Origin: Deltaproteobacteria bacterium
GTDB taxonomy: Bacteria; Desulfobacterota; Binatia; Binatales; Binataceae
Length of the DNA: 64,000 nt
Reading direction: 5' to 3'
NCBI GenBank assembly: GCA_021780225.1
Contig: JAJXZF010000026.1
Span: forward strand, 62,001 to 126,000
Shown here: positions 1 through 6,805 of the stretch, in pieces
Layout of the letters: the number at the start of each line of letters is the position of its first letter
How positions within the stretch are numbered: position 1 is the first letter of the stretch
Program-made: the position numbers and the translations under genes
Notes under the pieces: generated by a model
Seen by the model: only the letters and a program-made list of their open reading frames with translations
Database searches by the model: none
Told to the model about the DNA's origin: nothing

Positions 1-541
1 AAATGTTGTTGATATCAAGCAGGATCGCGCAGTCGGCCGCGTCGGCCACCGCCGCGACGAATTCCCATTCGGCCATCGATGACGCCGTATAGGTCAGGTA
101 AGACGAAACGTTCTCGATCGCGATTCGCCGTCCCAGGATGTCCTGCGCGGTACGGAGGCGCCCGGCCGTGTACGCGACCGTCTCCTCCGTGAAGGGCATC
201 GGCATCAGGTCATGCAGATTGCGCCCGGCCGCTCCCGTCCAGCATAGATGATCCGAAATCCAGGCCGGCTCGATCCGCCGCGCCAGCTCCGCCAGTTGAC
301 GCAGATAGTCGCGATCGAGCGGATCTGTCGAGCCGATCGAAAGCGACACGCCATGCATCACGACCGGATAATTCGCGCGCACGCGCTCCAGCGTCTTGAG
401 CGCCGGTCCGCCCGCGACCATGAAATTCTCGGAGACGATCTCGAACCAATCCATCCGCGGCCGCCCGCCGGCGACCTCGGCGTAATGCGGCCGGCGCAGA
501 CCGGCGCCGTAGCCTAAAAATGGGAATTCCGCGCGTTCCAT
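1..541 (-). CDS. bufB: MNIO (DUF692) family bufferin-modifying oxidase, BufB-like, partial
   Basis: Not in the ORF track because it runs off the window edge, but reading the minus strand from the ATG gives about 180 residues of a clear DUF692/MNIO protein. The family has a TIM-barrel fold with two or three iron ions and oxidatively modifies cysteines of RiPP precursors (MbnB, BufB). Visible motifs in order are GYGAGLR near the N-terminus, MDWFEIVSENFM, VVMHGVSLSIGS, WISDHLCW, IENVSSYL and LLDINNI at the cut end; the His, Glu and Asp/Asn residues in them belong to the iron-binding set. An in-frame TGA five codons upstream fixes the start. It follows the BufA2-like precursor by about 80 bp in the same direction, so the two are probably one operon, and a bufC (DUF2063) partner would be expected outside the window. 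The family is certain; the bufferin assignment rests on the adjacent precursor. Confidence 0.9.
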   Translation of the reverse strand, partial: MERAEFPFLGYGAGLRRPHYAEVAGGRPRMDWFEIVSENFMVAGGPALKTLERVRANYPVVMHGVSLSIGSTDPLDRDYLRQLAELARRIEPAWISDHLCWTGAAGRNLHDLMPMPFTEETVAYTAGRLRTAQDILGRRIAIENVSSYLTYTASSMAEWEFVAAVADAADCAILLDINNI

Positions 542-622
542 CGCGCCGCCAACTCATCGATTGGCGACGGCCCGGCCATCGCCGCACGAAGCCCGGGCCG
601 TCACCAGACGCGACATTCTGGA

Positions 623-892
623 CTAGTGGACCGGATGGCCGCTCTTGGCGACGCAATCCTTGACGCTCGCCGTGGTAATCCAACCTTTTCCCTTGCAGGA
701 ATTTTGACCTTTGCAACTGTTGCCCGCGCTCTTGCAGGAGCTATGACCCTTGCAACTGTTGCCGCCGATGCATTTCACGCTCGCCGGAACGCCCTGACCG
801 CTTTTGTCGGCCGCTATCGCGGGCTGCGCCGCGAACATCAAACCGACAATTGTCGCCATCGCCGCTCCAGTCGCCACTTTGCAATCCATCAT
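623..892 (-). CDS. bufA2: BufA2-like bufferin precursor (Cys-rich copper-binding RiPP)
   Basis: An 89-residue exported peptide. The N-terminus is a Sec signal peptide (hydrophobic GAAMATIVGLMFAAQPAIA, likely cleaved before ADK). The mature part carries a regular cysteine ladder, KCIGGNSC, KGHSSC, KSAGNSC, KGQNSC and KGKGW, with spacing C-x5-C-x5-C-x6-C-x5-C-x13-C. This agrees with the BufA2 type of periplasmic bufferin metallophores, in which Cys residues are converted to thiooxazole-type groups that bind copper. A strong ribosome-binding site (GAGGAGG) lies just upstream of the tandem ATG ATG. The MNIO enzyme gene lies immediately downstream, and an ECF sigma/anti-sigma pair is divergent. 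Metal binding and modification are known for the family; for this peptide they are inferred. Confidence 0.88.
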   Translation of the reverse strand: MMDCKVATGAAMATIVGLMFAAQPAIAADKSGQGVPASVKCIGGNSCKGHSSCKSAGNSCKGQNSCKGKGWITTASVKDCVAKSGHPVH

Positions 893-1126
893 ACTGCCTC
901 CTCTTACGCTTGCTCAACTACGACGGCCGCATGGCCGCCGCTCGTCGAACTTAACCTATCCGCCGGCGCAAATCCAAGCGCGCTTTTCGACTCGGCCACC
1001 GCCCGCATCTTCTCCACTCCAACTGCCATCGCCAGTCGGCCCGACTCGCGTTTCGGACGTGCGGGAACCTTTCTCACTCCATTAGGATTTGTATCGAAGC
1101 GGGTGCTATGTTCGTCTTCCCTGCAT
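893..1126. promoter_or_regulatory. Divergent promoter region between the bufferin operon and the ECF sigma factor gene
   Basis: This intergenic stretch must hold the promoters for both the minus-strand buf genes and the plus-strand sigma gene. On the plus strand, a GGGAACC sequence about 65 bp before the sigma start resembles the GGAAC -35 core of ECF promoters, followed by an AT-rich stretch. No equally good GGAAC copy is visible on the buf side, where a short palindrome around GGCCGCATGGCC is the main feature. Autoregulation by the neighbouring sigma factor is therefore an inference only. Confidence 0.4.
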
Positions 1127-1705
1127 ATGACGCGCAAAAGCGGCACGGCGACAGACAGGCGCCTCGCTTTCGAGCGGGAGGCGATGCCTCACCTCGACGC
1201 CGTCTATTCGACGGCGCTGCGTCTGGCGCGCAATCCCGACGACGCCAACGACCTGACTCAGGAGACCATCCTCCGCGCGTACCGGTACTTCGACCAATTC
1301 GCCTCCGGCACCAATTGCCGGGCGTGGATGCTGACGATTCTCTACAATATTTTCCGCAACGCCTGGCGCCGCGGGGAGCGCGAACAACCGGCGGCTACGC
1401 CCGAGGAATTCGACGCCGAAATCGAAGCGCACAGCCGCGCCGCGGACCAGTCGCGAATCAATCCGGAAGCGTTGCTCTTGAACCGCACCGCAGGCCGGCG
1501 GATCGAGTTGGCGCTGAACGCGCTGCCGGCGGAATTCCGCGAAGCGCTGATTCTCGTGGATGTGCAGGAGTTGAATTATCAGGAGGTCGCGACGGTGCTG
1601 AACGCGCCGCTCGGCACCATCAAATCGCGCGTCTCGCGCGGACGGGCGCTGATGCGCAAGGCGCTGTGCAGGCTCGATCAGGCGCGCGGAAAAACGGGTA
1701 CTTGA
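1127..1705 (+). CDS. RNA polymerase ECF-type sigma factor
   Basis: About 192 residues. Region 2 is seen around NPDDANDLTQETILRAYRYF and the promoter-melting helix GTNCRAWMLTILYNIFRNAWR; a linker of about 60 residues follows; region 4 is LNALPAEFREALILVDVQ, then NYQEVATVLNAPLGTIKSRVSRGR, the DNA-binding helix-turn-helix. The long ORF in the track begins in non-coding sequence. The start chosen is the ATG of MTRKSG; a GTG eight codons upstream is possible. The next gene is a ZAS-type anti-sigma factor, so this is a classic paired ECF switch resembling the RpoE/SigR group. Because it is divergent from the bufferin genes, it is the best candidate to control them, as SigF does for bufferin operons in Caulobacter, although the anti-sigma type here differs from NrsF. 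Confidence 0.9.
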   Translation: MTRKSGTATDRRLAFEREAMPHLDAVYSTALRLARNPDDANDLTQETILRAYRYFDQFASGTNCRAWMLTILYNIFRNAWRRGEREQPAATPEEFDAEIEAHSRAADQSRINPEALLLNRTAGRRIELALNALPAEFREALILVDVQELNYQEVATVLNAPLGTIKSRVSRGRALMRKALCRLDQARGKTGT

Positions 1706-1803
1706 CAGGATCGAGCCGCCCAAATACTTCGACGAATAGGTATCGCGGGGCGCCATCCGTTGCGGCGCGCGCCGATATCGAGGCCGATAGCGAGTGATAC
1801 GCC

Positions 1804-2751
1804 GTGGATTGCCGTGAGTACATAAGTGAGTATCTTGCGGGGCATGCCGACGGCGAGCTTGCGCCTCTCGCGCGCCGCGCCGCTGACGAGCATGTCGCCG
1901 GATGCCCCATCTGCCGGGCGCAGTTAATCGAAGAGCGCGCGCTCAAGGCGATGGTCCGGCAGGGCGCCGCGATCGTCAAAGCGCCGGCCGATCTGAAATC
2001 GCGCATCCGCGGAGCGCTGGACGAAGCCGATCGCCGCGCCGCGGCGCCGTGGACGGCGCGGCTGATCGAATTTCTCGCGCCAGTGCGCGCGCTCGGGAGC
2101 CGTATCAGCGAACCGCTGGTCTGGGCGCCGGCCAGCCTGGCGGCGGCGATCGCGGCCGCCATCTGGATCGCGCTCGCGGTCCCGCAGCACGATTCGGTCG
2201 CGACGATACCACCGGTTCCGGAATTCGAGCTTGCGATCGATCGCTTCAAGCAGTTCCAGCACGAATTCGTTCCGAACGTTCCGGCGGAAGCCTACGAGAA
2301 CGAAACCGGCGCGGTGTACGCCTGGGTGATCAATCGCGACCCGGTGCATCGCGTGGCCGACGAGGCCGATTCGGACGCGTTCAACGATCTCGCGCGTTCG
2401 TACCGCTCGGCGAATCTGCCCGACGATCTGTTCGATTTCATGCAGGCGGGCTACATGATCGCCGGCGGCCGGGTCGATCGGCTCGCCGACGGCAGGCCGA
2501 TCGCATACACGCTTTACAAAGGCATGGCGGGGCAAATCGTCAGTTTGTGCTTTCACGACCCGACGATGGCGGCCCCGATCGGCGCGGTCAACTGGCTCGG
2601 CCTGCGGTCATTTTACGAATACAAAGGCTACAGCATCTGCCTGTCGTTCTATCCGACAGGGCATTTCATTTCGATATTGATAACGCGGATGCCGGTGATG
2701 CAGTTGATGCGCGACGTCGCGGCCGCCGACCCCTCCGGCATCAGCCGGTAA
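1804..2751 (+). CDS. Transmembrane zinc-finger (ZAS) anti-sigma factor with large periplasmic domain
   Basis: 315 residues starting at GTG. The N-terminal cytoplasmic part has the zinc-binding anti-sigma signature H-x3-C-x2-C (HVAGCPIC), which in this family holds the cognate ECF sigma factor inactive. One membrane helix lies around residues 105-128 (rich in Ala, ending AAAIWIALAV). The remaining roughly 185 residues should be outside the cytoplasm and form an uncharacterised domain with aromatic stretches and the motifs SLCFHDP and YSICLSFY near the C-terminus; it could be a sensor. It lies 98 bp downstream of the sigma gene. The signal is not evident from sequence; copper, or redox via the two C-terminal cysteines, would suit the bufferin neighbour but is inference. 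Confidence 0.85.
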   Translation: MDCREYISEYLAGHADGELAPLARRAADEHVAGCPICRAQLIEERALKAMVRQGAAIVKAPADLKSRIRGALDEADRRAAAPWTARLIEFLAPVRALGSRISEPLVWAPASLAAAIAAAIWIALAVPQHDSVATIPPVPEFELAIDRFKQFQHEFVPNVPAEAYENETGAVYAWVINRDPVHRVADEADSDAFNDLARSYRSANLPDDLFDFMQAGYMIAGGRVDRLADGRPIAYTLYKGMAGQIVSLCFHDPTMAAPIGAVNWLGLRSFYEYKGYSICLSFYPTGHFISILITRMPVMQLMRDVAAADPSGISR

Positions 2752-2979
2752 TTCGAACTCACTTCCTCACCGAATAATTCCAATTCGAGTTAGAAATCTC
2801 GAGGCGCCGATTAAACCCTGCGCTTCGACGATAAATCCGGACCGCCCGTAATGGCCTAACTTTCGGCGACCTCACGCGGTTTTCAGGCAATCCGAATCGC
2901 CTTTGAAAGATCGAGTTGCTAGATAAACAACAACCTGTGTAAGATATGCGCAATTTGGCGAAAGGAAGAAAATTAGGCG

Positions 2980-3873
2980 GTGGAAAACATCTCTCGGAAC
3001 GACGTAACGGCGCTAGCGGATTTTTTCGAAAGGAAACTTCCTTTAAATCGTAAAGAAGTCTATTATACGGCGACAGTCCTGCCCGGCATAATCTGCGCTG
3101 ACGGATTCAAGCATTTCGACCGGTTTCTCAAGCTCCTCGGGCTTGAAGGCGTACATATTCAAGCGGAACCTGCAAACGCAACTAACATTCAGTTTTTCAC
3201 CGAATACAATTTCAACAAAACGAAACCTGACGGCGACCAGGAATCACCGAAATTCGACGGCGATTCGCAACAGCCCGATTTGGTCATTTTTTTACAAGAC
3301 TCAAATCCTATTGTGATCGTGATCGAAGGAAAAATGTATGTGGTGCCTACAAAAGCCAATCTGACGAGGCAGATGGAAATGCAGGAGCGAGAGATTGTCG
3401 CTCGAGTCAGGCCGCGTTTCAAAGATCTGAAGATCGTTCACGCCGCACTGGTTCCAGCTAAAGTGAAGAACGAACTCGGATCCTTGGAACCATGCCCTGA
3501 AAAGCACCCGAGACCTATTATTTCGTGGGAACAGATAGTGACAGCGTTTGACGACGTTGAAAGTGCCGAATATTTCAACGGCGTTCTTAAATATGCGCTT
3601 GATAATTTTGAAGATCTGAAAACCGATGCCGAGTTCGGGCTGCACGCCGACGCCAAGCAATCGGGAGTTCACATTGTCAATGCGTATTTGGAGGGAGAGC
3701 GCGAGTATTTGATGATGGGGCGGAAGGATGGTCTCGACGGAGCTTCTATAAATAATGACATCGAGACCCGCGGGTGGTTGACTCAAAAATATGAGGTGAA
3801 AAGGTCTGACGCTGCTCGCAAAAACTGGTTTTCAATTTCGGAGTTCGTGAAAAAAGTCACAAAAGTCTCTTAA
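2980..3873 (+). CDS. Hypothetical protein with PD-(D/E)XK nuclease-like core
   Basis: 297 residues from a GTG start preceded by a purine-rich AAAGGAAG. I do not recognise a named family. A stretch reading QQPDLVIFLQD, then about ten residues, then VIVIEGKMY matches the PD-x(n)-(D/E)xK catalytic pattern of the PD-(D/E)XK phosphodiesterase superfamily (Asp, then Glu-Gly-Lys on adjacent beta strands). The flanks look alpha-helical. Codon use and GC content are visibly lower than in the housekeeping genes, which suggests horizontal gain. It has no methylase or other restriction partner nearby, so a defence role is only possible. Nuclease activity is inferred from a short motif. Confidence 0.6.
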   Translation: MENISRNDVTALADFFERKLPLNRKEVYYTATVLPGIICADGFKHFDRFLKLLGLEGVHIQAEPANATNIQFFTEYNFNKTKPDGDQESPKFDGDSQQPDLVIFLQDSNPIVIVIEGKMYVVPTKANLTRQMEMQEREIVARVRPRFKDLKIVHAALVPAKVKNELGSLEPCPEKHPRPIISWEQIVTAFDDVESAEYFNGVLKYALDNFEDLKTDAEFGLHADAKQSGVHIVNAYLEGEREYLMMGRKDGLDGASINNDIETRGWLTQKYEVKRSDAARKNWFSISEFVKKVTKVS

Positions 3874-3953
3874 GCCGCGCAATACCCGGGGTTGTTGACG
3901 GTTGGATCTGGATCGAATCTGGTTAAGCCGGTTCGGGTAGCATTCGTCGAATT

Positions 3954-4178
3954 TTATTCGTGACTGTCTCCAATCAGCCCTTCGCTCCATGCCTCCGCTT
4001 CGGCTTCCCGAGCCTTGTCGGCGGCCATCTCGCGATAGGCCTTCTCAAGCTTTCCGCCCGCCGAGCACGTACCCGGAGCGTGGTCGAGACTATCAGACAA
4101 TTTTGGCGACTGATTGTTAGATTCCGGCAAGATCAGCCCGCCGGTCGTCATCGGTTTTAATCTCGATTTACGTTTCAT
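3954..4178 (-). CDS. Small antitoxin-like protein (orphan)
   Basis: 74 residues. The C-terminal half, AYREMAADKAREAEAEAWSE followed by GLIGDSHE, resembles the acidic tail of type II antitoxins (CopG or MazE-like), which wraps the partner toxin. The N-terminal half (PMTTGGLILPES) does not show a convincing DNA-binding fold. No toxin gene follows in the same direction; the next gene downstream on this strand side is the convergent PD-(D/E)XK-like ORF. It may be a decayed toxin-antitoxin remnant or an orphan. Low confidence that it is expressed. Confidence 0.4.
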   Translation of the reverse strand: MKRKSRLKPMTTGGLILPESNNQSPKLSDSLDHAPGTCSAGGKLEKAYREMAADKAREAEAEAWSEGLIGDSHE

Positions 4179-4252
4179 TTAGAAGCCGTGCGCCCACCGA
4201 TAATTGCGGCTCGCTTACATCTCGACAAACGTAATACCGCGCGCGCCGGACC

Positions 4253-4289
4253 TGGGAATTACCGGCGGGCGGAGGCGTGCTCCACGGCG
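4253..4289. repeat. Direct repeat copy 1: duplicate of the purF 3' end (att-like)
   Basis: A 37-bp perfect copy of the end of purF (stop codon, the last ten codons and a few bases beyond), beginning TGGGAATTACCGGCGGGCGG. The flanking bases are unrelated to purF, so this is a displaced short copy rather than a partial gene duplication with homologous flanks. It is in direct orientation relative to the genuine purF end, and together they bracket a toxin-antitoxin pair, as attL/attR would. No integrase gene is present between the copies. Confidence 0.8.
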
Positions 4290-4488
4290 ATCGTGGTCAG
4301 CAATGACGCCGCGAATCGCGCAATCAACCGCATTCAGGTCCAACGTGAAGCGGCTTTACCCGGCTGAAGCCAACGTGACCGTGAATGGAGCGCGTTGCAA
4401 AGCGATGGCCGATTAGATCGCCACCGCCAGCAAACTCCGGCTGCGTGAGAGAAATCGTGCTCTCGAAGACAGGTTAATTGCCAGAAAA

Positions 4489-4776
4489 TCATGGATGTGC
4501 TGTGATCGCGATTATGATTTTCTGTTTTCCCGAGCCGTAATACCAAAAGATTCGATATGCGGCCGGAGTCTTATTTTCAGCGTACGCCTCGAAAACCTCT
4601 TCGCCGTTCGGACCTCTCAACGATTCATATTTGTGGGTTTGCAAGCTGTTATGTCGGGCGTCTTTCTCGAGCAAAGCCAACGCCTTCCGTACAGACTTGA
4701 GACGCTTCCACTGACCCTTGTCTCTCTCTAATTCTTCTAAATCCTCATTAGCGCGGGTCGTAAATTTTAAACTCAA
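4489..4776 (-). CDS. RelE/ParE-like type II toxin
   Basis: 95 residues. The N-terminal segment MSLKFTTRANEDLEELE, the central basic part, and the C-terminal beta strands AAYRIFWYYGSGKQKIIIAI ending TAHP fit the short RelE/ParE toxin fold (mRNA-cleaving or gyrase-targeting proteins). The antitoxin-like gene lies 41 bp upstream on the same strand, the usual antitoxin-first order. The target cannot be told from sequence. The pair sits between two copies of the purF 3' end, pointing to a mobile origin. Confidence 0.7.
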   Translation of the reverse strand: MSLKFTTRANEDLEELERDKGQWKRLKSVRKALALLEKDARHNSLQTHKYESLRGPNGEEVFEAYAENKTPAAYRIFWYYGSGKQKIIIAITAHP

Positions 4777-4817
4777 CGATCCCTTACCTCTGTCTCTTCC
4801 TCTTCCACCGGATCTCC

Positions 4818-5159
4818 CTATTCGATTTCGTCGTCCGCGTACTTGGCGAAAGAACCTAAATCGTGGACATCGCCCTCAGCCGCCTGGATCAATCCTTCTC
4901 GCACCTTTGACAGCGCCGCCGGATTTCGGAAAAGCCAGACTTCGTGAACCGGAATCGTAAGCGCAGGATCCAAGAGGATTTGTCCGACTGAGTTAACTGA
5001 AATCCTAAATTGAAGATTTTTTGGAGAAACGCCGACGTCACCCAAGCGTTCGCAGATCATTGCGATTGCTTTCGTCAACGACAGCCGATTCCTCTCATCG
5101 ACGCCACTTTCGGCAACCAACTCAAATTCATCAACTATTGGTTTAATATTTCCTGCCAT
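4818..5159 (-). CDS. Antitoxin component of the toxin-antitoxin pair
   Basis: 113 residues. The middle stretch FRISVNSVGQILLDPALTIP is a short beta-rich segment, and the C-terminal tail NPAALSKVREGLIQAAEGDV then HDLGSFAKYADDEIE is typical of antitoxins that accompany RelE/ParE-like toxins. It is the first gene of the pair and would be expected to repress its own promoter in the 170 bp upstream. The family assignment rests on tail similarity and gene order. Confidence 0.68.
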   Translation of the reverse strand: MAGNIKPIVDEFELVAESGVDERNRLSLTKAIAMICERLGDVGVSPKNLQFRISVNSVGQILLDPALTIPVHEVWLFRNPAALSKVREGLIQAAEGDVHDLGSFAKYADDEIE

Positions 5160-5326
5160 TGTATTGGGCCTTTTAGTCTGGTCGTTTAGGATTATGGCGC
5201 TTTACATGGTTCTTGGCCTCCCACGATTTCAATTAATCTTAACCTTATTTGGGTAATGCGTCAATATGGGTAAATGGGCAATTTAAAATATGGGCAGTTC
5301 CACAGCATCGCGCCTGCGGCTGAACT

Positions 5327-5363
5327 TGGGAATTACCGGCGGGCGGAGGCGTGCTCCACGGCG
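5327..5363. repeat. Direct repeat copy 2: genuine purF 3' end (att-like)
   Basis: The native copy of the 37-bp sequence, covering the last ten codons and TAA stop of purF. Its perfect duplicate lies about 1.07 kb away on the far side of the toxin-antitoxin genes. Insertion at the 3' end of a gene with restoration of the reading frame is the habit of tyrosine-recombinase elements. Confidence 0.8.
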
Positions 5364-6805
5364 TCGAACAGATGAAGCTGCGCGGGATGGGCGTCGCGCG
5401 GAATCTCCACCGGATACTTGCCCGTGAAGCAGGCGTCGCAATAGCCATCGCGCGGCCCTTCGGTGAACGAGTAGAGCCCTTCCCAACTGAGATAGCCGAG
5501 CGAGTCCGCCGTGATGTACTGCCGGATCTGTTCGACCGAATGGCTCGCCGCGAGCAGTTCCTCGCGGGTCGGCGTGTCGATTCCGTAAAAGCAGGAATTG
5601 GTGGTCGGCGGCGCCGCGATCCGCATATGGACTTCGCGCGCGCCCGCCTGCCGGAGCATCGGGATCACCTTGCGCAGCGTGGTGCCGCGCACCAGCGAAT
5701 CCTCGACCAGCACGATACGCTTGCCTTTGAGCAAATCCACGACCGGATTGAATTTGATCTTGACGCCGAAATGGCGGATCGACTGGCGCGGCTCGATAAA
5801 GGTCCGGCCGATATAGTGGCTGCGCACCAGCGCCATCTCGAACGGAATCCCCGCCTCTTCTGCGTAACCGAGCGCGGCGGCGTTGCCGGAATCGGGCACC
5901 GGCACGACGATATCGGCGTCGGCGGGACATTCGCGCGCCAGCGCCCGCCCCTGCATCTTGCGCACCGAATAGACGTTGCGGCCGTACAGCAGGCTGTCGG
6001 GACGCGCGAAATAGACGTACTCGAAAATGCATCGGCGGACGGGCGCCGGCGCGAACGGGAAAATCGACCGGACGCCGTCGTCGGTGATCACGACCATCTC
6101 GCCCGGCGCGATTTCGCGGATATATTCCGCGCGCACCAGGTCGAGCGCGCAGGTCTCGGAGGCGACGATCGTCGCGCCGTTCAACTGGCCGAGCACGAGC
6201 GGACGGAAGCCGTGCGGATCGCGCGCCGCGATCAGGCAGCGTTCGGTCAGCACCACGACCGAATAGGCGCCGCGGATTTGCGCCAGCGCGTCGGCGACGC
6301 GCTCCGGCAGATCGGAGGCATGCGACGACGCGATCAGATGAATCACCAGCTCGCTGTCCGACGACGACTGGAAAATCGAGCCGCTGGCTTCGAGCCGGGC
6401 GCGCAATTCCTGAAAATTGACCAGGTTGCCGTTGTGCGCGAGCGCAAGCCCGCCGTGCGCGTACTCGACCACCAGCGGCTGGCAGTTCTTGAGCGTGGTC
6501 GAGCCGGTGGTGGAATAGCGGTTGTGGCCGATCGCGGCGGTGCCTTCGAGCTGCTCCAGCACCTCGCCGTTGAAGATGTCGGCGACAAGGCCCATCCCGC
6601 GATGCGCGATCAGCGCCTTGCCGTTTGACGAAACGATGCCCGCCGATTCCTGTCCGCGATGCTGCAGCGCGTAGAGGCCGAGATAGACCAGGTTGGCGGC
6701 CTCCGGATGGCCGTACACGCCGAAGACGCCGCACTCTTCGTGAAAGCCGTCGAGTTTGGATTCGGCGGCGGCGAGAACAACTGACAACTCGGGACTGTCA
6801 GTCAT
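5333..6805 (-). CDS. purF: Amidophosphoribosyltransferase
   Basis: First committed step of purine synthesis: glutamine plus PRPP gives phosphoribosylamine. About 490 residues when started at the ATG of MTDSPEL, which overlaps the purL stop; the longer ORF in the track is spurious. A short propeptide precedes the nucleophile cysteine in [10 protein letters not shown] (class II glutamine amidotransferase). The PRPP-binding loop is [16 protein letters not shown]. Cysteines in [16 protein letters not shown] and [11 protein letters not shown] match the 4Fe-4S ligands of the Bacillus-type enzyme, so this is probably the oxygen-sensitive, iron-sulfur form. It is the last gene of the purC-S-Q-L-F run. 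Its 3' end is duplicated 1 kb downstream. Confidence 0.97.
   Translation of the reverse strand: MTDSPELSVVLAAAESKLDGFHEECGVFGVYGHPEAANLVYLGLYALQHRGQESAGIVSSNGKALIAHRGMGLVADIFNGEVLEQLEGTAAIGHNRYSTTGSTTLKNCQPLVVEYAHGGLALAHNGNLVNFQELRARLEASGSIFQSSSDSELVIHLIASSHASDLPERVADALAQIRGAYSVVVLTERCLIAARDPHGFRPLVLGQLNGATIVASETCALDLVRAEYIREIAPGEMVVITDDGVRSIFPFAPAPVRRCIFEYVYFARPDSLLYGRNVYSVRKMQGRALARECPADADIVVPVPDSGNAAALGYAEEAGIPFEMALVRSHYIGRTFIEPRQSIRHFGVKIKFNPVVDLLKGKRIVLVEDSLVRGTTLRKVIPMLRQAGAREVHMRIAAPPTTNSCFYGIDTPTREELLAASHSVEQIRQYITADSLGYLSWEGLYSFTEGPRDGYCDACFTGKYPVEIPRDAHPAQLHLFDAVEHASARR

Larger units (their letters stand above)
3874..4488. other. AT-richer accessory spacer holding an orphan antitoxin-like ORF and a purF-derived repeat
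   Basis: Apart from the small minus-strand ORF and the 37-bp copy of the purF 3' end described separately, I see no convincing gene here. The base composition resembles the neighbouring accessory genes more than the purine operon. It may be a decayed mobile segment. Confidence 0.4.

Noticed and set aside
210-716. 168-aa minus-strand ORF
   Set aside because: Arg-rich out-of-frame shadow of the bufB and bufA2 region; the real frames are the MNIO protein and the Cys-ladder peptide.
5351-6628. 425-aa plus-strand ORF over purF
   Set aside because: Antisense shadow with Arg/Ala/Asp bias; purF on the other strand is certain.
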